In this document: positions 42,757 through 52,762 of the stretch, one piece after another
How the letters are laid out: each line of letters begins with the position of its first letter
How positions within the stretch are numbered: position 1 is the stretch's first letter
Assembly: GCF_025340265.1 (NCBI RefSeq)
Contig: NZ_CP022708.1
Location: forward strand, 1,321,076 to 1,385,075
DNA: 64,000 bases
Source of the DNA: Novosphingobium sp. 9
GTDB taxonomy: Bacteria > Pseudomonadota > Alphaproteobacteria > Sphingomonadales > Sphingomonadaceae
Reading direction: 5' to 3'
The notes under the pieces: generated by a model
What the model saw: the letters and a program-made list of their open reading frames with translations, nothing else
Told to the model about the DNA's origin: nothing
Databases searched by the model: none
Program-made: the position numbers and the translations under genes

Positions 42757-44099
42757 TCAACTCCGCTTCCTCAGCAGCGACCAGAGCACCGCCATCCCCG
42801 CCAGATCGAGCGCACCCAGCGCCGCGAACAGCGGGGAATAGCCGAACAGGTCCGCGCTCTGGCCGATCAGCAGCGTGAACAGCATGCCGCCGATCCATGC
42901 GCAGGTGCCCGCCATGCCGCTGGCGGTGCCGACCGTCCGGCTCTCGAAGGCATCGGCGCACAGGGTCAGCAGCGCGCCGTTCAGCATCTGGTGCGCAAAG
43001 CCGCCGACGCAGAACAACGCCACCGCCATCCCCGGCGACGTGGCAAGACCAAGGCACGCAGGGCCGATCATGCACAGCGCCCCGATCGACATCGTGAGCT
43101 TGCGCGAGGTCAGCACGTCAGCGCCGCGGCGCATCAGCACCAGCGGCAGCAGCCCCGCCGCCAGCGAACCGAGATCGGCGGCCAGGAACGGCATCCACGC
43201 CCACAGCGCGATGCTCTGCAAATCGAGGTGCCACACCGCCACGAGATAGAGCGGGATGAAGAAGTTGAAGGTCTGCCATGCAGGCTCGGCAAAGAAGCGG
43301 GGGATCGCGATGGCCCAGAATGCCCGGCTGCGCAGCACCGCCATCCGCGTGGCCGGACGCTCGCCCGGCGCATCCTCACCCCGCCCTGCCGCGATGGCAG
43401 CGCGCTCCTGCTCGCCCAGCCGCGCGTGGCGTGCGGGCGTCTCGTAACCCCACCACCACAGCCCCGCCCACAGCAGGCTGAGCGCGCCGGTGACGAGAAA
43501 CGCCGACTGCCAGCCCCAGGTCAGGATGCAGAAGATCGCCAGCGGCGGCGCGGCAACCGCGCCAAGGCTGGTGCCCATCTGGAAAGCGCTGGTCGCCAGC
43601 GGGCGCTCGGCGGCGGGGAACCACTCGGAGACGGTCTTGGCCCCCGCCGGGATCGCCGCCGCCTCGCTCGCGCCGAGCAGTCCGCGAAACAGCGCAAGGC
43701 CCTGCCAGTTCACGGCCAGGCCATGGCCCATGTTGGCCAGCGCCCAGCCGACCGCGAACAGGAAGAACCCCAGCCGCGTCCCAGCAGATCGAGCACGCTG
43801 CCCGCCACCGTCTGCATCACCGTATAGGCAAGCTGGAACACCATCACGACATAGCTGTACTGCGCCGTCGACATGTGCAGTTCGGCCCGCAGCGTGGGCG
43901 CCGCCACCGACAGCGTCGAGCGCGCCAGATAGTTGAGCACCGTGCCCAGCGTGACCAGCCCGATGATCCACCAGCGCAAGTGCCGGATCGGGCGGCGACG
44001 GCCTGCCGTCGGACGCGAAGGCGCCGCCGCAATCGCAACCTCAGTCGCAGTCGCAGGGCAGGAGGAAGCCGCATCTCCGGCGACGGATTCAGGTTGCAC
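42757..44099 (-). CDS. MFS transporter, anion:cation symporter family (hexuronate-like), frameshifted as read
   Basis: A 12-helix carrier of ~447 residues, with WWIIGLVTLGTVLNYLARST, GASEAAAIPAGAKTVSEWFP and GWQSAFLVTGALSLLWAGLW typical of the ACS family that takes up hexuronates. The GTG at 44099 has ACGGGAG seven bases upstream. The frame breaks at the CCC at 43780-43782. One more base restores VLDLLGTRLGFFLF. It is divergent from manD, which degrades the uronate-derived D-mannonate, so it probably imports glucuronate or mannonate. Both promoters hold a shared GGCCTKACCAA motif. Confidence 0.85.
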
Positions 44100-44162
44100 A
44101 GGCCAACTCCCGTTTCGGGGCCACCTTGCGCGGGCGACCATCTTGTTCGGCGTGCTAAAAAT

Positions 44163-44175
44163 GGCCTTACCAAAA
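44163..44175. promoter_or_regulatory. Candidate GntR operator, transporter side
   Basis: GGCCTTACCAAAA differs at two bases from the site at 44372-44384. It lies 64 bp upstream of the transporter start. The assignment to the GntR regulator is inference. Confidence 0.45.
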
Positions 44176-44371
44176 TCAATCTGTCAATGCGCAAGATGGA
44201 GACATCTTCGCGACAGAACCGCAGCGCATCGCTGCAATGCATTGCAAAGCCATCGAAAAACGCTTGCAGATCCGGTGGATGAGCCACGCGCAATGCCGCA
44301 GACTGCCGATCGTGCCAGCTCCGAGGCCCAAGACGCGTTCAGGTAATTCATCTGGCATATTGCAAATATCT

Positions 44372-44384
44372 GGCCTGACCAATA
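44372..44384. promoter_or_regulatory. Candidate GntR operator upstream of manD
   Basis: GGCCTGACCAATA lies 57 bp upstream of the manD start. It contains CTGACCAA, whose complement TTGGTCAG recurs before the regulator gene. Confidence 0.5.
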
Positions 44385-44440
44385 TACCAGCCAAAACACC
44401 ATGACGGCTCGACATGCGCCGCCCCCTGAGGAGACACTTC

Positions 44441-45649
44441 GTGAAAATCACCGGCGCCCGCGTCATCGTCACTTGTCCGGGCCGCAATTTCGTGACGCTG
44501 CGGATCGAGACCGATCAGGGCGTGCACGGGATCGGCGATGCCACGATCAATGGGCGTGAGAAGGCCGCCGTCGCCTATCTCGAAGATCACGTGACCCCCT
44601 GTATCCTGGGCATGGACCCGCGCCGGATCGAGGATATCTGGCAATATCTCTATCGCGGCGCCTACTGGCGGCGCGGCCCGGTAACGATGCGGGCGATCGC
44701 CGCCGTCGACATGGCGCTGTGGGACATCAAGGCCAAGATGGCGGGCATGCCGCTCTACGATCTGCTCGGCGGCAAGAGCCGCGAGCGGGTGATGGTCTAC
44801 GGCCACGCCAACGGTGCCGACATCGCCGAAACGGTCGATGCCGTGGGCCACTACATCGACATGGGTTACAAGGCGATCCGCGCGCAGACCGGGGTGCCGG
44901 GCATCAAGGACGCCTATGGCGTGGGACGCGGCAAGCTCTATTACGAACCGGCCGACGCCGCACTGCCCTCCGTCACCGGATGGGATACGCGCAAGGCGCT
45001 GAACTATGTGCCCAAGCTGTTTGAGACGCTGCGCAACACCTATGGCTTCGATCACCATCTGCTGCACGACGGCCACCATCGCTACACTCCGCAGGAGGCC
45101 GCAAATCTGGGCAAGATGCTGGAGCCCTACCAGTTGTTCTGGCTGGAAGACTGCACCCCGGCCGAAAATCAGGAGGCCTTCCGGCTCGTGCGCCAGCACA
45201 CCGTCACGCCGCTGGCGGTAGGCGAGATCTTCAGCACGATCTGGGATGCCAAGGACCTGATCCAGAACCAGTTGATCGACTATATCCGCACCACCGTGGT
45301 CGGTGCCGGCGGCCTGACGCACCTGCGCCGCATCGCCGACCTTGCCGCGCTCTATCAGGTGCGCACCGGCTGTCACGGCGCGACCGACCTTTCGCCCGTG
45401 ACGATGGGCTGCGCGCTGCACTTCGACACCTGGGTGCCCAATTTCGGCATTCAGGAATACATGCGCCACTCCGAGGAAACCGACGCCGTCTTCCCGCACG
45501 ACTATCGCTTCGAGGACGGCCACCTGATCTGCGGCGAGACTCCCGGCCACGGCGTCGACATCGACGAGAAGCTTGCCGCGAAGTACCCTTACAAGCCCGC
45601 CTACCTCCCCGTCGCCCGGCTGGAGGACGGCACGATGTGGAACTGGTAA
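44441..45649 (+). CDS. manD: D-mannonate dehydratase (enolase superfamily)
   Basis: ManD removes water from D-mannonate to give 2-keto-3-deoxy-D-gluconate in uronate breakdown. With the GTG at 44441 (GAGGAG upstream) the protein has 402 residues. Counting from it, Tyr159 (KDAYG), Asp210 and His212 (LLHDGHHRY), Glu236 (WLEDC) and Glu262 (AVGEIF) fall at the numbers reported for the crystallised Novosphingobium aromaticivorans enzyme. This supports both the start and the activity. The frame is open to an ATG at 44414, without a good site. The divergent transporter and downstream GntR regulator complete a catabolic unit. Confidence 0.95.
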   Translation: MKITGARVIVTCPGRNFVTLRIETDQGVHGIGDATINGREKAAVAYLEDHVTPCILGMDPRRIEDIWQYLYRGAYWRRGPVTMRAIAAVDMALWDIKAKMAGMPLYDLLGGKSRERVMVYGHANGADIAETVDAVGHYIDMGYKAIRAQTGVPGIKDAYGVGRGKLYYEPADAALPSVTGWDTRKALNYVPKLFETLRNTYGFDHHLLHDGHHRYTPQEAANLGKMLEPYQLFWLEDCTPAENQEAFRLVRQHTVTPLAVGEIFSTIWDAKDLIQNQLIDYIRTTVVGAGGLTHLRRIADLAALYQVRTGCHGATDLSPVTMGCALHFDTWVPNFGIQEYMRHSEETDAVFPHDYRFEDGHLICGETPGHGVDIDEKLAAKYPYKPAYLPVARLEDGTMWNW

Positions 45650-45685
45650 GCCCGCGCGCCGGGATCGACTGATCGGCAGGTCAAA

Positions 45686-45693
45686 TTGGTCAG
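45686..45693. promoter_or_regulatory. Candidate autoregulatory GntR site
   Basis: TTGGTCAG, within GGTCAAATTGGTCAG, lies 42 bp upstream of the GntR gene and is the complement of CTGACCAA in the manD promoter. Confidence 0.42.
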
Positions 45694-45734
45694 CAGGATT
45701 GTCTTACCGCCCGCTTTGTGGGATCGTGACCCTC

Positions 45735-46499
45735 ATGTCGGAACGTATCAAACTTTACCAGCGCGTCGCCCAGCAGCTTGAGCAGTTCATCCGCGATGGC
45801 CGCTATCAGCCGGGCATGCGCCTTCCGGCCGAGCGCGACCTTGCAGAGCAGTTCGAGGTCAGCCGTCCCACCGTGCGCGAGGCGGTGATCGCGCTGGAAA
45901 TCCGCGAGCTGGTCGAAGTGCGCCACGGCTCGGGCGTCTATGTCAGCGAAGTGCTGCCCGCCAGCCCGCAGCCGACCGAACTCAACGTCGGCGCGTTCGA
46001 GCTGATCGAGGCGCGGATCATGTACGAAGGCGAGGCCGCCGCGCTCGCCGCTTCGGTGATGACCGAGGAGGAACTGGCCCAGCTTGGCCGGATTCTGGGG
46101 GAGATGGATCGTTTCGACCCGGCCTCCGCCGAGGAACTCGCTGCCGATCGCGCCTTTCACCTCGCGATTGCCGAGGGCACGCGCAATTCGCTGGTCGCGC
46201 AGTCGATCGAGCACTTGTGGGACTTGCGCGAACAGTCGCCGCTGTGCAGCCACATGTTCGCACAGGCACGGCGCGAGGGCGTCAATCCCCGCCCGGACGA
46301 GCATCGCCAGATCTACGACGCCCTGCTGGCCCGCGATGCCGACGCCGCACGCAGCGCGATGCGCGCCCACCTCACGCGCGTTTCCGAAGACCTGCTGGTC
46401 GTCACCGAACTCGAACTGATCGAGAAGGCGAAGCAGGAAATCACCGAGAAGCGCCGCCGCCTCGGCGGCTCCCCCGCACGCGAGGCCATGGCGCGCTAA
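45735..46499 (+). CDS. FadR-subfamily GntR regulator, probably of mannonate catabolism
   Basis: A 254-residue regulator. The N-terminal winged helix is RDLAEQFEVSRPTVREAVIA with the wing VRHGSGVYV. The helical FCD domain carries conserved metal/ligand residues (DRAFHLAIAEGTRNSL, and DEHRQIYDALLARDADAARS with the usual His). The start is the ATG of MSERIKLYQ at 45735. It lies 85 bp after manD on the same strand. Sequence and context resemble UxuR/ExuR-type control, with a sugar acid as likely inducer. Confidence 0.88.
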   Translation: MSERIKLYQRVAQQLEQFIRDGRYQPGMRLPAERDLAEQFEVSRPTVREAVIALEIRELVEVRHGSGVYVSEVLPASPQPTELNVGAFELIEARIMYEGEAAALAASVMTEEELAQLGRILGEMDRFDPASAEELAADRAFHLAIAEGTRNSLVAQSIEHLWDLREQSPLCSHMFAQARREGVNPRPDEHRQIYDALLARDADAARSAMRAHLTRVSEDLLVVTELELIEKAKQEITEKRRRLGGSPAREAMAR

Positions 46500-46513
46500 G
46501 GCGTCTTGGAGAC

Positions 46514-46701
46514 TGATTTCAAAATGCCTGCGGGGCATTTTGATGCGGCACCGGCCCGCGCCCGTCCCGATGACCACGAATATGTCCGGGGGACATATTC
46601 GCTGAGGGGGCCTGCCACCCAACGATAGTATCCTGCGGGTGGTAGGGTGGGGGCGCGGGCCGGTGCCGCAAAATTCGCATTGCGCGAATTTTCAAACGAA
46701 C
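46514..46701. repeat. Composite palindromic repeat element, copy 1
   Basis: It begins with a near-match to the terminal repeat (GATTTCAAAA, 46515-46524) and ends TTTTCAAACGAA. In order it holds: hairpin AAAATGCC-TGCGG-GGCATTTT (46521-46541); the left arm GCGGCACCGGCCCGCGCCC (46545-46563); hairpin GAATATGTCC-GGG-GGACATATTC (46578-46600); CCACCC...GGGTGG (46615-46642); the right arm GGGCGCGGGCCGGTGCCGC (46651-46669), a perfect 19-bp complement of the left arm; and hairpin AAAATTCGC-ATTGC-GCGAATTTT (46670-46692). It fills the gap between convergent genes and its right end starts at the first bases after the Lrp stop codon. A second copy lies at 53933-54103. Confidence 0.85.
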
Positions 46702-46703
46702 TT

Positions 46704-47210
46704 TTACGGCACCACGATCTCCGCGCCCGCCTTCACCCGATCGAGCGCGATGAAGCTGCGGAAGGCGGCGACTGCCTCGTTATCGGCAAACAGGCGCCGG
46801 GTGATCGCTTCGTAGGCGACCATGTCCTGCGTCACGATCACCAGCATGAAACTGATGCCGCCGGTCACGTAATAGCACTGCTGCACTTCGGGCGCGGCGA
46901 GGAACAGCGCCTTGGCGCCATCGACCGTGCGCGGGCGCTCGTCCACCAGATCGACCTCGACGATCGAGGTTATCGTCATCCCCAGCGCGCGGGTATCGAG
47001 GATGGCGACATTGCGCTCGATGATCCCTGCCGCTTCCATCGCCGCGATCCGCCGCTGCACCGCCGCCGTCGAGAGGTTCACCGCCTCGGCGATCCGGCGC
47101 TGGGGCATATGGCTGTCGCGCTGGACGATGCGCAGGATCGCGCGGTCGAACGAATCGAGTTCGCGGCGCGATCGGGCAGATTCGGGGCTTTTCGTCGTCC
47201 TGGCGGTCAT
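46704..47210 (-). CDS. Lrp/AsnC-family transcriptional regulator
   Basis: A 168-residue regulator with the N-terminal AsnC helix-turn-helix (RRIAEAVNLSTAAVQRRIAA) and the RAM ligand-binding domain (TSIVEVDLVDERPRTVDGAK; YYVTGGISFMLVIVTQDM). The start is taken at the ATG at 47210; the open frame reaches a GTG at 47282. It is divergent from an EamA exporter, a common Lrp-exporter pair for amino-acid efflux. Its stop codon touches the composite repeat element. Confidence 0.87.
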   Translation of the reverse strand: MTARTTKSPESARSRRELDSFDRAILRIVQRDSHMPQRRIAEAVNLSTAAVQRRIAAMEAAGIIERNVAILDTRALGMTITSIVEVDLVDERPRTVDGAKALFLAAPEVQQCYYVTGGISFMLVIVTQDMVAYEAITRRLFADNEAVAAFRSFIALDRVKAGAEIVVP

Positions 47211-47293
47211 GAACGGGTTTTTGTTGCATCGAAGGGCATAATCAAGAGCGCAAAACCCGTCCGAGGCAGGGTAGTTCTTCACCAGACGCCGCC

Positions 47294-48304
47294 ATGGAGC
47301 CCGATGTGACGCAGACCTTTGCCAAAAGCGCCCGCTCGGGCGGCGCCTCTACAAGCCAGACGACAAGCAGGACCGGCTTGGGCATCGCCTGCGGTATGGG
47401 CGCCGGGGCGCTGTGGGGCCTCGTCTTTCTGGCGCCGGAGCTGGTGCGCGCGTTCACCCCGCTGCAACTGGCGATCGGGCGCTATCTTGCGTACGGCCTC
47501 CTTGCCGCTGCCTTGCTCTCCCCGCGCTGGGGACGGCTGCTGCGCGTGCTCGACCGGTCGGAATGGCGGGCGCTGGTCTGGCTCGCGCTGACCGGCAACA
47601 CGATCTACTATGTCCTGCTCTCCAGCGCGATCCAGCTGGGCGGCATTGCCATGACCTCGCTGGTGATCGGCTTCCTGCCCGTCGCCGTCACCATCATCGG
47701 CAGTCGCGATCAGGGCGCGGTGCCGCTGCGCAAGCTCGCGCCCTCGCTGGTGCTGTGCATGGGCGGCGCGCTATGCATCGGCTGGCAGGCGCTATCCGCC
47801 CCCGCCTCCGGTTCGACCGCGACACAGATCACCGGCCTCGCCTGCGCCATCGGCGCGCTGGTCTCGTGGACGACTTATGCGGTCTGCAACAGCCGCTGCC
47901 TTGCCCGGCTGGAGCATGTCTCCGCCCACGACTGGAGCCTGCTGACCGGGATCATGACCGGCGCGCAGGCGCTGCTGCTGATCCCCGTCACCGTGCTGTT
48001 CGAGCCACTGCGCCACTCCGGTACGGCATGGCTTCAGTTTACCGGCGTCTCGCTGGCGGTGGCGATATTCGCCTCGATCGTCGGCAACGGGCTGTGGAAC
48101 CGGATGAGCCGCCTGCTGCCGCTGACCATGGTCGGCCAGATGATCCTGTTCGAGACGCTGTTCGCGCTGCTTTATGGCTTCGCGTGGGAGCACCGCCTGC
48201 CCACGCTGCTGGAAGCAGGCGCCTTCGCGCTGGTGGTGCTGAGCGTGACGAGCTGCATCTCCACTCATCAGCGCGCCGCAAAAGTGCTCGCGGCCGTGGA
48301 GTAA
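47294..48304 (+). CDS. EamA-family exporter
   Basis: A 336-residue, ten-helix drug/metabolite transporter with two EamA repeats. The first begins at GIACGMGAGALWGLVFLAPE, and the second at QITGLACAIGALVSWTTYAV. The proline/glycine-rich helix ends (IQLGGIAMTSLVIGFLPVAV) are typical. It is divergent from the Lrp-type regulator with an 83-bp gap, which makes control by that regulator likely. The substrate is unknown. It converges on the sensor kinase gene. Confidence 0.88.
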   Translation: MEPDVTQTFAKSARSGGASTSQTTSRTGLGIACGMGAGALWGLVFLAPELVRAFTPLQLAIGRYLAYGLLAAALLSPRWGRLLRVLDRSEWRALVWLALTGNTIYYVLLSSAIQLGGIAMTSLVIGFLPVAVTIIGSRDQGAVPLRKLAPSLVLCMGGALCIGWQALSAPASGSTATQITGLACAIGALVSWTTYAVCNSRCLARLEHVSAHDWSLLTGIMTGAQALLLIPVTVLFEPLRHSGTAWLQFTGVSLAVAIFASIVGNGLWNRMSRLLPLTMVGQMILFETLFALLYGFAWEHRLPTLLEAGAFALVVLSVTSCISTHQRAAKVLAAVE

Positions 48305-48312
48305 GTGCCCGC

Positions 48313-49675
48313 CTAGCCCGCCCGGCGCAGCCAGAGCGTGGCCCGCAAGCCGCCTTCGGGGCGATTGACCAGCGTGAGGATGCCGCCGAAACGATGCGCC
48401 AGTGCCTCGACGATCGAAAGGCCGAGCCCGACCCCGCCGGTCGAGCGTGCCCGCGAGGTTTCGAGGCGCAGATACGGCTCGGTAAGGCTGCCAAGCTGCG
48501 CCTCGGGTACGCCGGGGCCGCGATCGTCGACCATCACGGCCCAGCCCTCCTGCCCGTCCTCACCCGCCGCCTGCATGAGCGCGACATGCGCCTGGCCGCC
48601 GCCATAGCGCATGGCGTTGTCGAGCACATTGGCGAGCATGCGGTGCAGGGCCACCGGCGTCGCGCGGGCCTGCGCGCGGCGCGGCAGTCGGGCGAGCGTC
48701 ACCGCCTCGCCGCTCTCGCGGCGCAGGCGAACGACGGTTTCCAACTCGCGCACCAGATCGACACGCGCGGCGCCATCGTCAGGCACCGCGCCGCCCTCGC
48801 CCGCCCCCTGCTGCGCGAAGGTCAGCGTATCGTCGAGCAGCAGGCGCATTTCGGCGAGGTCGGCACGGGTGGCCTCGCGCTGGTATTCGTCCTCGATGAA
48901 GTCGCTGCGCAGTTCCAGCCGGGTCAGGTAGGTGCGGTAATCGTGGGCGACCGCCGCGATCATCCGTGTGCGCTCCTCCAGCAGCCGGTGCAGCCGCGCG
49001 CGCATCTCGTGGAAGGCGCGGCCCAGTTCGCGCAACTCGTCGGCACCGCGCACCAGCAGGCCTTGCGCATCGTCGGCACGGACCGCGCGCACCAGCCGCT
49101 CGACCGGCACTGTCGTCTGCGCGGCCAGTGCGAAAATCACCAGCACGTCGAGCACCAGCAACCCCAGCACCAGCATCGGGAAATGGTTCACGAACGCCGC
49201 CATCCGCTTGACTGTGGTACGCTGGATCTCCACCGCACCGCCGCCATGCAGTGCCACGGCGACATGGATCGGCGCGGTCGAAAAGCCGTTCTGCGTGTCC
49301 AGCCAGCCATAGGCGATCCGCCCCTGCGCGCGAAAGCGGAACGCGCGCCCCGCCAGCGCTTGCGCATAACCGCGCACTTGCGGGGGCTCGGCTGGAGACT
49401 GGCAGCGGGCGGCGGCAGCGCGGCGATCAGGCGAACGTCCTGCCGGTCGTTGTTGAGCGCGGCCACCACTTCGCCCCGCGCAGGCGGCGGCACGGTCTCC
49501 AGCGCATGGACGATGGCGCTCACCCGCTCGACGGTGGGCACCAGATAGAGCGCATCGTCCTGCCGCTGGCCGGTCTCGACCACCGCCACCGTCAGCGCGC
49601 CGAGCAGCAGCGCATGAAGCACGACGATCGCGCCGATGCGCAGCCGCAGCCCCCAAACAGGCTGCTTTTCAGCAC
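48313..49675 (-). CDS. Two-component sensor histidine kinase, two frameshifts as read
   Basis: An inner-membrane kinase of ~454 residues. The GTG at 49675 overlaps the stop of the response regulator gene (coupled translation). Helix 1 is LRIGAIVVLHALLLGALTVA and helix 2 FPMLVLGLLVLDVLVIFAL, with a periplasmic sensor loop between. HAMP and the H-box MIAAVAHDYRTYLTRLELR follow; here HDYRTY replaces the usual HDLRTP. The ATPase shows MLANVLDNAMRYG and STGGVGLGLSIVEAL. Two breaks occur, in the five-C run at 49650-49654 and the five-G run at 49382-49386. Adding one base to each restores SLFGGLRLRIG and QPSPPQVRGYAQ. Confidence 0.85.
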
Positions 49676-50457
49676 CGGCGGACCTGCGGCGCGAAGAGAT
49701 AACCGTCGCCGCGCACGGTGCGGATCATTAGCGGCTCGCGCGGGTCTTCGCCCAGCTTGCGGCGCAGGCGGCCGATCTGCACGTCGATCACCCGGTCCAC
49801 CGGATTGGCGATGCCGCCGCGCGTCGCATCGATCAGCAACTCGCGCGAGAGCACCTGTTGGGGATGGAGGACGAGGACGTGCAGCAGGTCGAACTCGCTG
49901 GTGGTGAGCGTGACCGGCTGGCCTTGCGGATCGGTAAGGTCGCGCGCGCCGGGGCTGAGCCGCCAGCCGTTGAATTCGAACGCTTCCGGTTCGGACGAGA
50001 GCGCCGCACCGGCAGCGGCGGTAATGTCGCGCGTGCGGCGGATCACCGAGCGGACGCGAGCGAGCAATTCGCGCGAGTTGAACGGCTTGGCGAGATAGTC
50101 GTCGGCCCCCAGTTCCAGCCCGACGATACGGTCGATGGCATCGCTCTTGGCTGTCACGATCAGGATCGGCAGGCGCGGCCACTGGGCGCGCAGGGTGCGG
50201 CAGATGACAAGGCCATCCTCGCCGGGCAGCATGAGGTCGAGGATCAGGCAATCGAGCCGCGCGAGAACGGCAGGATCGCTGACCGGTGCGGAGGACGCGG
50301 CGGCGAGCACCTCGAAGCCCTCCCGCTGCAACAGTGCGGCGACGAGTTCGCGAATGCCGGGATCGTCCTCCACCACGGCGATGAAACCGGCGCTGGAGGC
50401 GGCGCCGGACGCGGCATCGGTCGCGCTCAGGCGGTTTTGTGTCGGGTTGTGCTGCAT
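49669..50457 (-). CDS. OmpR-family response regulator
   Basis: A 262-residue regulator: receiver domain with acidic pocket (AVVEDDPG), phospho-acceptor Asp in LILDLMLPGEDGL and Lys in LAKPFNSRELLARV, then a winged-helix output domain (LTTSEFDLLHVLVLHPQQVL; VDVQIGRLRRKLG type signature, read here as IDVQIGRLRRKLG). It forms an operon with the overlapping sensor kinase. Targets and signal are unknown; an EF-hand protein gene lies 115 bp upstream on the same strand. Confidence 0.93.
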   Translation of the reverse strand: MQHNPTQNRLSATDAASGAASSAGFIAVVEDDPGIRELVAALLQREGFEVLAAASSAPVSDPAVLARLDCLILDLMLPGEDGLVICRTLRAQWPRLPILIVTAKSDAIDRIVGLELGADDYLAKPFNSRELLARVRSVIRRTRDITAAAGAALSSEPEAFEFNGWRLSPGARDLTDPQGQPVTLTTSEFDLLHVLVLHPQQVLSRELLIDATRGGIANPVDRVIDVQIGRLRRKLGEDPREPLMIRTVRGDGYLFAPQVRRC

Positions 50458-50498
50458 CTGGGGGCTATTCTACCCGCCTGGCCCCGGATGGCAAAGCG

Positions 50499-50541
50499 GC
50501 GCGCCGGTCCCGCGTCAGGAAGGGGGAGCGGGACGGCGCGC
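50499..50541 (-). terminator. Hairpin downstream of the EF-hand gene
   Basis: GCGCGCCGGTCCCGC (50499-50513) pairs with GCGGGACGGCGCGC (50528-50541) with one bulged base. It is a strong GC stem 30 bp past the EF-hand stop and before the response regulator gene. It lacks a T-run. Confidence 0.5.
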
Positions 50542-50572
50542 CGACGGCCGGGACCGGGCGTGGTATGCGCGA

Positions 50573-50854
50573 TCAGTGGCCGAATTTCGCCATCGCCGCC
50601 TGCATTTCCGCCAGCGTGATTGCCCCGTCATGGTTGGCATCGATATAGTTGAAGCCGCGCTCGCGGCGTCCCGCTGCCTGCCATTCGGCGAGCGTGATCT
50701 TGCCGTCGTGGTTGGTGTCGGCGGCGTCGAACATCGCCTTCATCTTGTCGGCGGAAGCCTGCGCCATGGCAGGCGCGGCACCGAACGAAAAGCCGGAAAT
50801 CAGCGCCACACCGAGCACGGCGCCGAGGCGGGCAGGGATTTTACGAAGGGTCAT
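50573..50854 (-). CDS. Small periplasmic EF-hand calcium-binding protein
   Basis: A 93-residue protein with a signal peptide (LGAVLGVALISGFSFGAAPAMA) and two canonical EF-hand loops, DTNHDGKITLAE and DANHDGAITLAE, each with Asp/Asn/Asp ligands and a final Glu. It should bind calcium in the periplasm. The ATG at 50854 is chosen because it opens the signal peptide. A calcium buffer or sensor role is inference. A GC-rich hairpin (50916-50947) lies in its leader or promoter. Confidence 0.85.
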   Translation of the reverse strand: MTLRKIPARLGAVLGVALISGFSFGAAPAMAQASADKMKAMFDAADTNHDGKITLAEWQAAGRRERGFNYIDANHDGAITLAEMQAAMAKFGH

Positions 50855-50915
50855 CGCAGGGCATGTCCTTGTCTGCGGGACGCATGATCGCATCCCCGGA
50901 ATGCCCAACGAGTAG

Positions 50916-50947
50916 CACCGCCCCCACAGTGAAGTTGGGGGGCGGTG
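50916..50947 (-). promoter_or_regulatory. GC-rich hairpin upstream of the EF-hand gene
   Basis: CACCGCCCCCA pairs with TGGGGGGCGGTG, with one extra G, around a 9-base loop, 62 bp upstream of the EF-hand start. It may be a 5' leader structure or a barrier to readthrough from the aldehyde dehydrogenase gene. Confidence 0.4.
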
Positions 50948-50985
50948 TTCGGTTATGTAACAGATTGTGAACACACAAAGGACAT

Positions 50986-51064
50986 CCGGCGCGGATGCTG
51001 CCTGAGCCGGGAGAGGCCGCGGCATCCGCGCCGGACCGGGAGCACCCGCGAAGTCGGTGCTCCC
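50986..51064 (-). terminator. Two strong hairpins downstream of the aldehyde dehydrogenase
   Basis: GGGAGCACC / GGTGCTCCC (51038-51064, 9-bp stem) lies 12 bp past the stop. A second perfect 13-bp repeat CCGGCGCGGATGC / GCATCCGCGCCGG (50986-50998 and 51022-51034) follows. Neither has a T-run; together they probably stop transcription or protect the mRNA 3' end. Confidence 0.55.
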
Positions 51065-51075
51065 GAGGCGCAAAC

Positions 51076-52599
<1,524 letters not shown>

Positions 52600-52717
52600 G
52601 GCGGGGGATTCCTCTCTAAGAATGCGGCAGCGCGTGTCACTCGCGCCTTGTCCGTGGCCTAGAGATGCGCCTGTTCGCCGGGGGATGCGAGAGGGGCGAC
52701 GTGCTCGTTTACGCGAA

Positions 52718-52737
52718 GTGTTCCAGCGGCGGGACAG
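52718..52737. promoter_or_regulatory. Candidate AcoR-like operator upstream of the aldehyde dehydrogenase
   Basis: GTGTTCC-AGCGGC-GGGACAG matches 12 of 14 arm positions, with the same 6-bp spacer, of the perfect palindrome upstream of the regulator gene (53891-53910). It lies about 119 bp upstream of the dehydrogenase start. Confidence 0.55.
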
Positions 52738-52762
52738 GCGACGGAACGGGGGCGTTCACAGG

